Assembly (NCBI GenBank): GCA_021372155.1
Contig: JAJFUZ010000143.1
Coordinates: 1-40,044, forward strand
Origin: Parachlamydia sp.
GTDB taxonomy: Bacteria; Chlamydiota; Chlamydiia; Chlamydiales; Parachlamydiaceae
Length of the DNA: 40,044 nucleotides
Direction of reading: 5' to 3'
Shown here piece by piece: positions 30,236 to 38,083 of the stretch. The notes under the pieces are model-generated. The model was not told where the DNA came from. It ran no database searches and saw only the letters and a list, made by a program, of their open reading frames with translations. Numbering within the stretch: position 1 is the stretch's first letter; every line of letters starts with the position of its first letter. The position numbers and the translations under genes were made by a program.

Positions 30236-30653
30236 CAATTCGATCATCATCGATACTGGATGCTTCTTAGCTTTAGCGTCTCCAAGTGATACTCACCATA
30301 AAAAAGCGATCAAGCTTTTAAAACAGACGGAAGAACAGGAGTGGATCACGACATGGCCTGTCGTAATAGAAACTTGCCACCTCTTGGGTCGTCTATCAGC
30401 CCTGGAAGTCAATCATTTTCTGGATCTCTATTATCAAGATGCTTTCAGTATATTTGAACTCACCAAAGAACATGTTTCGCGTCTTCAGGATTTAATGATC
30501 AAGTATGCAGAATTGCCTATGGATCTAGCCGACGCCTCTCTGGTTGTTTTAGCCGAATTTCTAGGACATGGAAAAATTTTATCCACAGATTCGAGAGATT
30601 TTTGCACCTATAAATGGAAGAATCGGCATCCATTTCAGAATCTGTTTTACTGA
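30222..30653 (+). CDS. vapC: VapC-like PIN-domain toxin
   Basis: A 143-residue PIN ribonuclease. The acidic metal site is visible as the Asp in SIIIDTGCFLALAS, the Glu in PVVIETCHLLGRL, the Asp in MDLADASLVVLAE, and the Asp in ILSTDSRDFCTY. VapC toxins cleave tRNA or rRNA when free of the antitoxin. All expected acidic residues are present, so it is predicted active. ATG 30222 is chosen over GTG 30213. It is followed by a strong bidirectional terminator. Confidence 0.87.
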   Translation: MPRNDNSIIIDTGCFLALASPSDTHHKKAIKLLKQTEEQEWITTWPVVIETCHLLGRLSALEVNHFLDLYYQDAFSIFELTKEHVSRLQDLMIKYAELPMDLADASLVVLAEFLGHGKILSTDSRDFCTYKWKNRHPFQNLFY

Positions 30654-30664
30654 TCATCATTTGA

Positions 30665-30697
30665 AAAGAGTGCGGCGCCTGAGCGCCGCATCTCTTT
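30665..30697. terminator. bidirectional terminator between vapC and sat-cysC
   Basis: An 8-bp perfect GC-rich stem (30671-30678 with 30683-30690, loop CTGA) is extended by AAAGAG pairing with CTCTTT across a bulged base. A-rich and T-rich flanks serve both directions. It lies between convergent genes and touches the sat-cysC stop. Confidence 0.8.
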
Positions 30698-32408
30698 AAT
30701 CAACGAATTCCTCTTTGCGCAGGTAGTCGATGATCTTTTCAATTGCCTCAGACACATTGCAATTGGCTGCATCGATGACAACCTCTGGATGAGTGGGAAC
30801 CTCATAGGGATCGTCGATGCCGGTGAAGCCTTTGAGTTTCCCTTCTCTGGCCATAGCATAGAGTCCTTTTGTATCTCTGCGTTCACACTCGTCAAGAGAT
30901 GTGCAGACATAGATTTCAATATAGTTGGCCCCATTGCTGATCAGTTTGCGATTATAGATGCGGTCAGCTTCATAAGGGGCGATCAAGGCGCAGATGGCCA
31001 CGCCTCCGTTTTTGCTGATCTCGCTGGCCACGAACCCAACGCGGCGCACATTGAGCGAGCGGTGCTCTTTAGAGAATCCCAGCTCGCTGGATAGATGCAG
31101 GCGGATCAGATCGCCATCCAGAACTGTAACGGCGCGATTCTGCATCTCCATCAGCTTGACGCCAAGGCCATTGGCAATTGTCGATTTTCCAGACCCCGAA
31201 AGGCCTGTGAAAAAGAGGGTGAAGCCCTGTTTCAGGCGGGGAGGATAGACTTTTCTTAGCTCGCTGAACACTTCTGGAAAGGAAAACCACTCGGGGATAT
31301 CTTTGCCTTCGCGCAGCATTTTTCTTAGCTGTGTCCCCGATATATTGAGAACCGTCTTACCTGAAGGCACCTCGTCGATGGGCTGGTAGTTGTTGTCCTC
31401 TTTCACATAGACCATCTCCTTGAAGGGCACGATAGTGATGCCGATCTCTTTTGCAAGGGATTTGGCCAGCTCCTGCGCATCATAGGGTTCATAGAAATCT
31501 TTGCCGCTGCTGTCTTTCCCCGGTCCAGCATGGTCGCGGCCCACGATAAAATGGGTGCATCCATAGTTTCGGCGGATGATCGCATGCCATACGGCTTCCC
31601 TGGGACCTGCCATACGCATGGAAATGGGCAGCAGGCTCAAGGTTGCGCCGCCTTCTGGATAATATTTGATCAGTTTTTTGTAACATTTGACGCGCGTGAA
31701 GTAATCGACGTCGCCGGGTTTTGTCATGCCGACGACAGGATGGACGAGGAGATGAGCGCCGACAGATTTGGCTGCGCGGGTCGTCAGCTCCAGGTGGGCG
31801 CGATGCATGGGATTGCGCGTCTGGAAAGCAACGATTTTCTTATAGCCCTTTTCCTTGAAAATTGCTTTGAGCTCGTCTGGAGTCTTGCGTAAAGATGGGA
31901 AATCGTAGTGCTTGGGCAAGGTCACTTTATCGAGCCGGCCTCCCACATAAAACTCGCCCATCTGGTTGAACAGATAATCGACACCAGGGTGCTCCTGGCT
32001 CGATGTGCCGTAGACCTTTTGAGCTTCGATTTCCTTATTGGGCTTCCAGATATCAGACACTTTCATATATGCCAGAACGAATCCTTCAGGATCGCGTAGG
32101 ATAATTTCACTGGACCCTGCGATTTTCTGCCTGATTTTGTCGTTGATGTCTAAGACGATAGGCATCGGCCAGACAGATCCATCGGGCAAGCGCATCTCCT
32201 GGACCACGCGGTCATACGTTTTGCTGTCCATGAAGCCATCAAGAGGAGCAAATCCTCCGTTCATCAGCAGCTCGATGTCACATAGCTGGCGCTGAGTCAG
32301 GGTCAGCGAAGGAATCGTCGACGATGTGGAAGTTTGTGAGATCAATAGAGGCAGAAGCAGCAGCCAGACTAGGGCTGAAAGGTATTTTGATGTTTGTCTT
32401 GCGGTCAT
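30696..32408 (-). CDS. bifunctional ATP sulfurylase / APS kinase with N-terminal hydrophobic segment
   Basis: A 570-residue enzyme that converts sulfate to APS and then PAPS. The ATP sulfurylase part (about 33-390) has LTQRQLCDIELLMNGGFAPL, the nucleotide motif QTRNPMHRAHLEL (about 196-208), and GRDHAGPGKDSSGKDFYEPY. The APS kinase part (about 397-570) has P-loop FTGLSGSGKSTIA, DGDLIRLHLSSELGFSKEHR and NVRRVGFVASEI. Before the usual start of the family lies a basic, then Leu-rich segment (residues 1-24), like a signal anchor, odd for a cytoplasmic enzyme. No ATG follows before the catalytic core. No reductase or sulfotransferase is nearby. A palindromic element lies upstream. Confidence 0.9.
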   Translation of the reverse strand: MTARQTSKYLSALVWLLLLPLLISQTSTSSTIPSLTLTQRQLCDIELLMNGGFAPLDGFMDSKTYDRVVQEMRLPDGSVWPMPIVLDINDKIRQKIAGSSEIILRDPEGFVLAYMKVSDIWKPNKEIEAQKVYGTSSQEHPGVDYLFNQMGEFYVGGRLDKVTLPKHYDFPSLRKTPDELKAIFKEKGYKKIVAFQTRNPMHRAHLELTTRAAKSVGAHLLVHPVVGMTKPGDVDYFTRVKCYKKLIKYYPEGGATLSLLPISMRMAGPREAVWHAIIRRNYGCTHFIVGRDHAGPGKDSSGKDFYEPYDAQELAKSLAKEIGITIVPFKEMVYVKEDNNYQPIDEVPSGKTVLNISGTQLRKMLREGKDIPEWFSFPEVFSELRKVYPPRLKQGFTLFFTGLSGSGKSTIANGLGVKLMEMQNRAVTVLDGDLIRLHLSSELGFSKEHRSLNVRRVGFVASEISKNGGVAICALIAPYEADRIYNRKLISNGANYIEIYVCTSLDECERRDTKGLYAMAREGKLKGFTGIDDPYEVPTHPEVVIDAANCNVSEAIEKIIDYLRKEEFVD

Positions 32409-32460
32409 AAATCATCCATTTTGAGATTTATCGTAAGACTATTTTTCGATCCCTTTTCCG

Positions 32461-32639
32461 TAAAGGGAAAATGTTCACTACCCCTTCCCTTACCTGGGAG
32501 GCTGCGACGGACACACTGCCCAGCTTCTCTCGTCGGCAATAGCGCTTCGGCTATTGCCTCCTCGCGAATCTGTGCATTGCATCCGTCTCGCTCACCCAGG
32601 AAAGGGTGGGGGTAGTGAACATTTACCTAAAGGGAAAAT
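32461..32639. mobile_element. MITE-like palindromic element flanked by a 12-bp direct repeat
   Basis: About 155 bp with imperfect inverted ends of roughly 45 bp (outer arm GTTCACTACCCC at 32473-32484, complement GGGGTAGTGAAC at 32609-32620; inner arms about 32485-32510 and 32582-32608). It carries an internal 9-bp hairpin with arm GGCAATAGC (32534-32558). TAAAGGGAAAAT occurs at both edges (32461-32472 and 32628-32639), like a target duplication. It encodes no protein. One arm recurs at 24325. The rest of the 32409-32791 gap (32640-32754) holds only a 5-bp hairpin (AGCGA, 32657-32670). Confidence 0.6.
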
Positions 32640-32754
32640 ATATTTTTAATATTTAGAGCGAGTTTTCGCTTTTGGGGGGATGTGAATTTTTGATGGAAGA
32701 AATGGACTGACGTTTAGCTAGAGACAAGCTTTTCGCCAGATAAAAAGAACCAAA

Positions 32755-32784
32755 GAGAGTGCGGCAGTTCACCGCAGCACTCTC
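32755..32784 (-). terminator. intrinsic terminator of the Tyr/Pro-rich protein gene
   Basis: GAGAGTGC (32755-32762) pairs with GCACTCTC (32777-32784). Read on the minus strand, the stem is followed by TTTGGTTCTTTTT. It lies 7 bp beyond the stop codon. Confidence 0.7.
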
Positions 32785-32791
32785 GCTGATA

Positions 32792-33100
32792 TTATCTGAA
32801 TCTTGCTCCAAACGAGAAGCCGGTCCAAACTGGTGGAGGGCTTACATAGACCGGTTGGTAGGGTCTTGGAGCCATGTACATCGATTCATACATCGGATAT
32901 CCGTAAGGATCCATGTAGACGCGTCTTTCCACATAGGCAGGAGCGGGATAGACTGGAGCTGCCACATACGCAGGTCCTGGAAAGAATGTGCCGATGTTAA
33001 ATGAAAAGCGATTGTGATGTTTAGCTTCAAGATTAGGCGTATGACCGACAATAAACAAAGTAGCAAACGCGATTGTGCATAATACAATAAATGACTTCAT
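32792..33100 (-). CDS. small secreted Tyr/Pro-rich protein
   Basis: A 102-residue protein with an evident signal peptide (MKSFIVLCTIAFATLFIVGH, likely cleaved after LEA at about residue 26). The mature part is rich in Tyr, Pro, Val and Met in a loose YxxP pattern (GPAYVAAPVYPAPAYVERRV, YGYPMYESMYMAPRPYQP). It begins with a His/Asn-rich stretch (KHHNR) and ends in an aromatic tail FSFGARFR reminiscent of outer-membrane-associated proteins. It has no cysteines in the mature part. Function is unknown; a surface or periplasmic location is likely. AGAGGT is a good ribosome site. It sits downstream of dapL on the same strand. Confidence 0.75.
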   Translation of the reverse strand: MKSFIVLCTIAFATLFIVGHTPNLEAKHHNRFSFNIGTFFPGPAYVAAPVYPAPAYVERRVYMDPYGYPMYESMYMAPRPYQPVYVSPPPVWTGFSFGARFR

Positions 33101-33159
33101 AGTTACCTCTTTATACCATAAAAAATGGTTATGCTAATTATTGTAATGCTTATGTTCTT

Positions 33160-34344
33160 TTAGGGAAAGTGGAAAGTGCTGATTCGCTCAGCAGCTTCCA
33201 GCGTGTGCGGACGAAGTCCGAAGGATGTCAGGCGAAGGAAGCCTTCACCGCTGGAGCCGAATCCGGCACCGGGGGTTGTGACGATATGCAGTTTTTCAAG
33301 GAAGAGCTGAAAGACATCCCACGATTTTTGCCCCTTCAAGTCGACCCAGAGATAGGGGGCATGCACGCCTCCGAAAACTTCAAAACCCTTCTTTTCCAGA
33401 GCGCGCCTTAAGATCGCTCCATTTTCAAGATAGTGCAGCACCTGTGCGCGGGTCTCCTGAAGGCCTTGCGGGTCTAAGACTGCCAGACCCCCCATTTGGG
33501 AGATATGGGATGCCCCGTTGAAAAGAGTCGTCATGACGCGGTGCCAGTCGCGGATAATCGGCGAGCCATCATCAAATCGCAAAGTGTCTGGGACGACTGT
33601 CCAAGCGAGGCGCACGCCGGTGAAGCCGGCGACTTTTGAAAACGAGCTGATCTCAAGAGCCACTTCGCGCGCTCCCTCTATTTCAAAAATGGAGCGGGGC
33701 AGGGAAGGATCCTGAATGAAGCAGCCGTAGGCGGAATCGAAGAGAATGATCGCGTGTCGCTCTTTCGCATAGGCGACCAGCTCTTCCAGCTGTTCGTGAG
33801 TGGCGACGGCTCCGGTAGGGTTATTGGGAGAGCAGATATAGATCAAGTCGACGTCGAGTGATTTGTCAAAGCGGGGAAAGAAGTTGTTTTCAGGCAGGCA
33901 GGGGAGGAAATGGATCTCAGAGACTCCCTGCATGAGGCTGCCATCGCCATAGACCGGATAGGCAGGATCCTGGATGGCGATGCGGGCCTCTTTTCCAAAG
34001 AGAAGCTGGAGCCTGCCAATATCGCATTTGGCTCCATCGGAAATGAAGATTTCTTCCGGTTTGACTCTGTTTTCATAGAACTGAGAGGCGATTTTTTTGC
34101 GCAATTCGGGCTCCCCCTGGTCTGGGCCATAACCTGTATAGCCCTCTGGTGTGCCCAGGAGGTTTGCTGAGGCCTCCATCGCTTCAACGACATGGGGAAC
34201 GATGGGAAGCGTCGTGTCCCCGATGCCTAAGCTGATTAATTTGGCTTCGGGATGCGCGGCTAAGTATTCCTGCTTGCGCTGATGAATGGTCGGGAAAAGG
34301 TAGCTTGTCTTGAGCTTGGCAAGATTGGGATTGCGCTTTGTCAT
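33160..34344 (-). CDS. dapL: LL-diaminopimelate aminotransferase DapL
   Basis: A PLP enzyme that makes LL-diaminopimelate directly from tetrahydrodipicolinate, the route used by Chlamydiae and plants. It feeds meso-DAP to peptidoglycan. The 394-residue fold-type I protein shows LISLGIGDTTLPIVPHVVEA, GYTGYGPDQGEPELRKKIA, FISDGAKCDIGRLQ, QDPAYPVY, CSPNNPTGA, LFDSAYGCFI and the PLP lysine Lys237 in SSFSKVAGFTGVRLAW. The C-terminus has TPGAGFGSSGEGFLRLTSFG. ATG 34344 has no clear Shine-Dalgarno sequence. It complements the mur operon at the left of the window. Confidence 0.95.
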   Translation of the reverse strand: MTKRNPNLAKLKTSYLFPTIHQRKQEYLAAHPEAKLISLGIGDTTLPIVPHVVEAMEASANLLGTPEGYTGYGPDQGEPELRKKIASQFYENRVKPEEIFISDGAKCDIGRLQLLFGKEARIAIQDPAYPVYGDGSLMQGVSEIHFLPCLPENNFFPRFDKSLDVDLIYICSPNNPTGAVATHEQLEELVAYAKERHAIILFDSAYGCFIQDPSLPRSIFEIEGAREVALEISSFSKVAGFTGVRLAWTVVPDTLRFDDGSPIIRDWHRVMTTLFNGASHISQMGGLAVLDPQGLQETRAQVLHYLENGAILRRALEKKGFEVFGGVHAPYLWVDLKGQKSWDVFQLFLEKLHIVTTPGAGFGSSGEGFLRLTSFGLRPHTLEAAERISTFHFP

Positions 34345-34366
34345 GGTGGTTTATATATACAACAAA

Positions 34367-34939
34367 ATGGTCAATATTTCAAAGAGGCATGCAATCTTGA
34401 GGCGTGTACTAGTTATGCTGATTCTCTCCAGTTGCTCGCTGGTAAATAAGGTGCAGCAAACTACCCAGGTGATCGACGAAAACCGGGAAGCTGTGATTGC
34501 CAGCACCTCAGTGATTTCAGCGAACAAGGATGCTGTCCAGCAGAGCATCGACGTTATTAAGGCCAACATGAAGGTGGTGGAACAGTCCAATCAGGCGATC
34601 AAAGCCAACCAGGAGCTGGTGGCGGGCAGCAACAGAACCATATCCGAAAACGGTGCGCTGATCGCAAAGGCTAATGCCTCCATTGAGCAGAATCAAGTGG
34701 TCATTGCGCGCAGCACGCAAGCGATCAGCAAGAACCTTGATGCGGTAGAAAAAAGCACGCAGATGATCCAACGCAATGCAGAGGTGGTGGAGTATTCGAC
34801 CAAAATTTTGGCCCAGCTGCAGATAAAGCCTACTCCTTTTCATCTGCTGCTGGGAATTGGGCTGCTGCTCTTTTTGTTTTTGACGCCGGTCCTTTGCCTC
34901 GTAGCTCTCTGGAGGATCCTCAGCCATTTGAAGCGCTAA
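34367..34939 (+). CDS. repeat lipoprotein: eight 14-residue repeats and C-terminal membrane helix
   Basis: A 190-residue protein. After a basic N-terminus and hydrophobic stretch, LSSC (Cys at residue 23) fits a lipobox. Residues about 35-146 are eight consecutive 14-residue repeats, each with Ile/Val at position 2, Asn at position 5, Ile/Val at position 9 and usually Ser at position 12 (examples VIDENREAVIASTS, VIKANMKVVEQSNQ, AISKNLDAVEKSTQ). This is two heptads per unit, a long helical coiled coil. A strong membrane helix (about 153-180) and a basic end follow. ATG 34367 is used; ATG 34415 would shorten the signal. It is divergent from dapL. Function is unknown. Confidence 0.75.
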   Translation: MVNISKRHAILRRVLVMLILSSCSLVNKVQQTTQVIDENREAVIASTSVISANKDAVQQSIDVIKANMKVVEQSNQAIKANQELVAGSNRTISENGALIAKANASIEQNQVVIARSTQAISKNLDAVEKSTQMIQRNAEVVEYSTKILAQLQIKPTPFHLLLGIGLLLFLFLTPVLCLVALWRILSHLKR

Positions 34940-34946
34940 TTGTTAA

Positions 34947-34958
34947 CAATCAGGGTCT
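34947..34958 (+). repeat. CAATCAGGGTCT repeat, copy 1
   Basis: A 12-bp sequence found three times in the window. Here it lies between the lipoprotein stop and the CgeB-like ATG. It overlaps a 12-bp palindrome ATTGTTAACAAT (34939-34950) that includes the last base of the stop codon. Confidence 0.5.
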
Positions 34959-34963
34959 AAGAC

Positions 34964-36142
34964 ATGAAGATTTGTCTGCTGACTTGCCATAACCTCTACG
35001 AATCCAAGCGCTACTTTACGGCGAAATTTGCCGAAGCTTTGAACCGCAAAGGGATTGAGACGCAGATCCTTTCCTGGCCTTATGGACCTGTTCCAGAGCA
35101 CATCGTGAAAGAGATGCAGGATTTAGAACCCGACCTGACCTGCTCCTTCCATCAACTGCCTCCTCAGCAGGATGGACGCTATTTCTGGGATGCCTGGAAG
35201 CATCCCCACTGGACCATTCTGGTCGACCCCGCTTTTTACGATCTGGAGCTGATGCAGAGCCCCTGGTCGATCATCTCCTGCGTCGATCGCACCGATTGCG
35301 AGCTGCTGCGCTCCTACCGCTTTGAAAATGTCTTTTTCTGGCCCCACGCTGTTGAAAGGGAGTTGGCCGCAGAAGACGGGGAGCGGGGGCTCGATGTCGT
35401 CATGCTGGGCACCTGCTACGATCCGGACAATCTGCGCGCCTTCTGGCAAAAACAGTATTCACAGGAAGTCAGCGAGGCAATGGATGATGCCATCGAAATC
35501 ACCTTGTCGGACCGAAACACCTCCTTCTTTCGCGCCCTCATGCAGGCCCTGGCCATGCATGAGATCGATCCGCATGAGGTGGAGTTTGATCAGATGGCCT
35601 ATTATGTTGACAGCTATGCGCGCGGGATCGACCGCATTCAACTGATTCGCTCCATTCGCGACGCACAGATCCATGTGATCGGCGGCAAATGCTGGCGAGA
35701 AGAAAAGCCCATTGAAGACTGGAATTATTATCTGTCGCGCCAATCCAATGTGACCATCCATCCTTCCATACCCTATGAAGAGGCACTTGAGGTTCTGAAG
35801 CATAGCCGCATCTGCCTCAACAGCATGCCCTTCTTCAAGAATGGGACGCACGAACGGGTCTTTGCAGCACTCTCCTGCGGCTCTCTGCCTCTCACTAGCG
35901 ATAACATCTATATGAGGGAGATCTTTGCCGAAGGCGAGGATCTCCTCTTCTATCAGTTTACCCATCTGGACGAGGTCAATGGGAAGGTCCTCTCTCTCCT
36001 GAAAGATGAACCCCGCAGACGGGACATGGCAGCTAGTGGGCAGAGAAAGGTCAAAGTGCATCACACCTGGGATAATCGGGTAGACTGGATGCAACAGGCG
36101 CTTCCGCCCATACTCGATAAAATTCGATCAATTAAAATTTGA
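34964..36142 (+). CDS. CgeB-like GT-B glycosyltransferase
   Basis: A 392-residue protein resembling CgeB/DUF3880-type transferases. The N-terminal Rossmann half starts MKICLLTCHNLYESKRYFTA and includes IILVDPA-type strands (HWTILVDPAFYDLEL). The C-terminal donor-binding half has LEVLKHSRICLNSMPFFKNG, the motif THERVFAALSCGSLPLTSDN and EDLLFYQFTHLDEV. Known relatives modify surface polysaccharide or protein; the donor is unknown. It starts 24 nt after the lipoprotein gene, so the two are probably co-transcribed. It is unrelated in detail to the tandem pair at 9789-11920. Confidence 0.8.
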   Translation: MKICLLTCHNLYESKRYFTAKFAEALNRKGIETQILSWPYGPVPEHIVKEMQDLEPDLTCSFHQLPPQQDGRYFWDAWKHPHWTILVDPAFYDLELMQSPWSIISCVDRTDCELLRSYRFENVFFWPHAVERELAAEDGERGLDVVMLGTCYDPDNLRAFWQKQYSQEVSEAMDDAIEITLSDRNTSFFRALMQALAMHEIDPHEVEFDQMAYYVDSYARGIDRIQLIRSIRDAQIHVIGGKCWREEKPIEDWNYYLSRQSNVTIHPSIPYEEALEVLKHSRICLNSMPFFKNGTHERVFAALSCGSLPLTSDNIYMREIFAEGEDLLFYQFTHLDEVNGKVLSLLKDEPRRRDMAASGQRKVKVHHTWDNRVDWMQQALPPILDKIRSIKI

Positions 36143-36188
36143 TTAAAATATTTGCTTGATATAAGAGGAGCCTTAGATAACAAGGAGG
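36139..36188 (+). promoter_or_regulatory. promoter-like signal and strong ribosome site before the M29-like gene
   Basis: TTGATT (36139-36144) and TATAAG (36160-36165) are only 15 nt apart, a weak promoter candidate. AAGGAGG (36182-36188), 6 nt before ATG 36195, is the best Shine-Dalgarno sequence in the window and fixes the start. Confidence 0.45.
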
Positions 36189-36194
36189 TTCGTC

Positions 36195-37361
36195 ATGCAA
36201 ACGTCTACAATCGCGTCAGTCCTTTCTGGAAAAAAATTCCCGCCATTCGATCTTGCCAGGCTGCTGCGCACGGTCTTTGATCCCAAACAAGGAGAGAAGC
36301 TCTGCATTCTGATCGACTTTGAAGAACCTGAAGACATCCTCCATTTTGCCTTTCTCAAAAAAGAGGGCTTCGAAATCCAGAAAAGGGCTTACAATTTCTT
36401 TTATCAACCGTTGCGTCAGGGACTTGCGCAGGAGCTTGGTCTCTCAGCCTGCGATTTCTTTGCTTATCAGGCCACCGGTGGCAGCAACCTCGAATTGCCT
36501 GCGACTGCGCTTACCCCCGAAGGCAAGAGTGTCAGCTTTCAAAAAGAGATCTATCCTGTCTATGATCTTATCCTCTGCATCTCGACTTTCTCAGCCACCG
36601 CGCCTTTAACCGCAACGGCGAAGAAATTTGGCTTTCGCGGCGCCACCATGCATGGCATGAACGACGCCATCTTACAATCCGGTCTTGCAGTCGATTACAA
36701 CGAGGTGAGCCGCTTCACAGAAAAACTGAGAAAGGGGATGAGCCGAGCCGATAGCGTCGAGATCGAATTTGACTTCGATCATCAGCCCTACCACCTGGCC
36801 ATTGAGCTTGGCCGCCAAGAGGCGCAAAAGAGCCACGGCATCTGCCGCGAAAGCCCAGATATTGCCAATCTGCCTGCCGGAGAGGTCTATTTTGTTCCTG
36901 TCGATGGTAAAGGGACCTTCCCCATCAAATTTGACGATGGCACTCTCGCCCTCATGGATGTCGAGAAGGGCAGGGTCCATAAGGTGACATTCGTCAGGGG
37001 TAATCCGCACACTGTCGCAGAGATCCAGGAAAAATTCAGCAGCGATCCTGCGAGCGCCATTTTAGGAGAGCTTGGGTTTGGCACCCAGGTGCTTCCCCAT
37101 TCGGGACGCGATATTCAGGATGAAAAGATCTTTGGCACCTTCCACCTGGCGACGGGCAGGAATGACCACTTGAGTGGATCCGTCACGCTCGACCGCTTTG
37201 CCAACAGACGCAATGCCACTCACGACGACATTCTATTCTCGCCCTTCAAGACTCCTGAGATCCACATCAAACAGGTGAGCATGAATAGACAGGGGAAGAG
37301 GGAAGTGCTCATTGAAAACTATGAGCCCACAGCCTACCTCTGGAAGCTTCTGCAAGGATGA
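36195..37361 (+). CDS. M29 aminopeptidase-like protein
   Basis: A 388-residue protein resembling M29 (thermophilic AmpS/AmpT type) aminopeptidases. Predicted metal ligands appear kept: Glu230 in LPAGEVYFVPVDGKG, Glu292 in LGELGFGTQ, His325 in ATGRNDHLSG, and His343 with Asp345 in ATHDDILFSP. It is slightly shorter than the usual 410 residues. The middle part (FSATAPLTATAKKFGFRGAT) follows the family pattern. It could cleave amino-terminal residues or act on a small amide. No signal peptide is present. It is joined to the methyltransferase gene by an ATGA overlap, so both probably act in one pathway. Its role there is inferred only. Confidence 0.72.
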   Translation: MQTSTIASVLSGKKFPPFDLARLLRTVFDPKQGEKLCILIDFEEPEDILHFAFLKKEGFEIQKRAYNFFYQPLRQGLAQELGLSACDFFAYQATGGSNLELPATALTPEGKSVSFQKEIYPVYDLILCISTFSATAPLTATAKKFGFRGATMHGMNDAILQSGLAVDYNEVSRFTEKLRKGMSRADSVEIEFDFDHQPYHLAIELGRQEAQKSHGICRESPDIANLPAGEVYFVPVDGKGTFPIKFDDGTLALMDVEKGRVHKVTFVRGNPHTVAEIQEKFSSDPASAILGELGFGTQVLPHSGRDIQDEKIFGTFHLATGRNDHLSGSVTLDRFANRRNATHDDILFSPFKTPEIHIKQVSMNRQGKREVLIENYEPTAYLWKLLQG

Positions 37362-38083
37362 CCGGATATTATTCATCTGACCGGGCCCGAAGCGAATACC
37401 TTCTCTTCCATTATGGAAGTGATGAAGATTTAAGTGCTGACGATTTAATTGCAAAAACAGCGCTTCATTTTCCTGTGCGCTGTGTCACGGAATGTCTGGA
37501 TCCAAAGCTGCCTCCCCATGCTAGGGCGCTGGATCTTGGCTGTGCTGTGGGACGGTCGAGTTTTGAGCTGGCGCGGCATTGTGAAAAGGTAGTCGGCGTC
37601 GACAGCTCCAAAATTTTTATCGAGGCTGCCCGCACAATCCAAAAGCAAGGATTTTTAGAATATCCCATCATCGAAGAAGGCTCCAAAATAGGATTGCGAC
37701 TGGCACAGAGGCCGGAGGGCATTTCACAGGAGCGAATTGAGTTTGTGTATCAAGATGCCCTCGGATTCTGTCGCTCATCCGCTCTTTTCGATGTCGTCCT
37801 GGTTGCCAACCTGATCTGCCGCTTGGAAAATCCCAAAGCCCTTCTAGCTGTGCTGTCAGCAATTGTCTCGTCGGGAGGACAACTCATTTTAACCTCCCCA
37901 TATTCCTGGCTGGAAGACTATACGCCGCGTGCGAACTGGCTTGATGGGCTACAGAGCCTGAAAGATATCTTAGGAATTCATTTTGAATTACAGCGGACTT
38001 TCGACATGCCTTTCCTGATTCGCGAGCATCTGCGCAAGTATCAGTGTGTCATTGCCCAAGCGTCAATCTGGAAGAAAAAATAA
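37358..38083 (+). CDS. stand-alone OvoA C-terminal-type (ovothiol) N-methyltransferase
   Basis: A 241-residue class I SAM methyltransferase matching, from memory, the C-terminal domain of OvoA, which N1-methylates the imidazole of 5-thiohistidine to give ovothiol. Signatures are YYSSDRARSEYLLFHYGSDE at the N-terminus, FPVRCV, the SAM loop LDLGCAVGRSSFELARH (58-74), VVGVDSSKIFIEAA, VLVANLICRLENP, and LILTSPYSWLEDYTPRANWL (177-196). In OvoA this is fused to a sulfoxide synthase; here it is separate and no synthase is in the window. Coupled to the M29-like gene by ATGA. The exact substrate is an inference. A long hairpin follows the stop immediately. Confidence 0.82.
   Translation: MTGYYSSDRARSEYLLFHYGSDEDLSADDLIAKTALHFPVRCVTECLDPKLPPHARALDLGCAVGRSSFELARHCEKVVGVDSSKIFIEAARTIQKQGFLEYPIIEEGSKIGLRLAQRPEGISQERIEFVYQDALGFCRSSALFDVVLVANLICRLENPKALLAVLSAIVSSGGQLILTSPYSWLEDYTPRANWLDGLQSLKDILGIHFELQRTFDMPFLIREHLRKYQCVIAQASIWKKK

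Noticed and set aside
33101-33159. TATAAA on the minus strand as a promoter for the Tyr/Pro-rich gene
   Set aside because: The implied transcription start would fall inside the ribosome site and there is no -35. The small ACCAT/ATGGT hairpin here is too weak to call.
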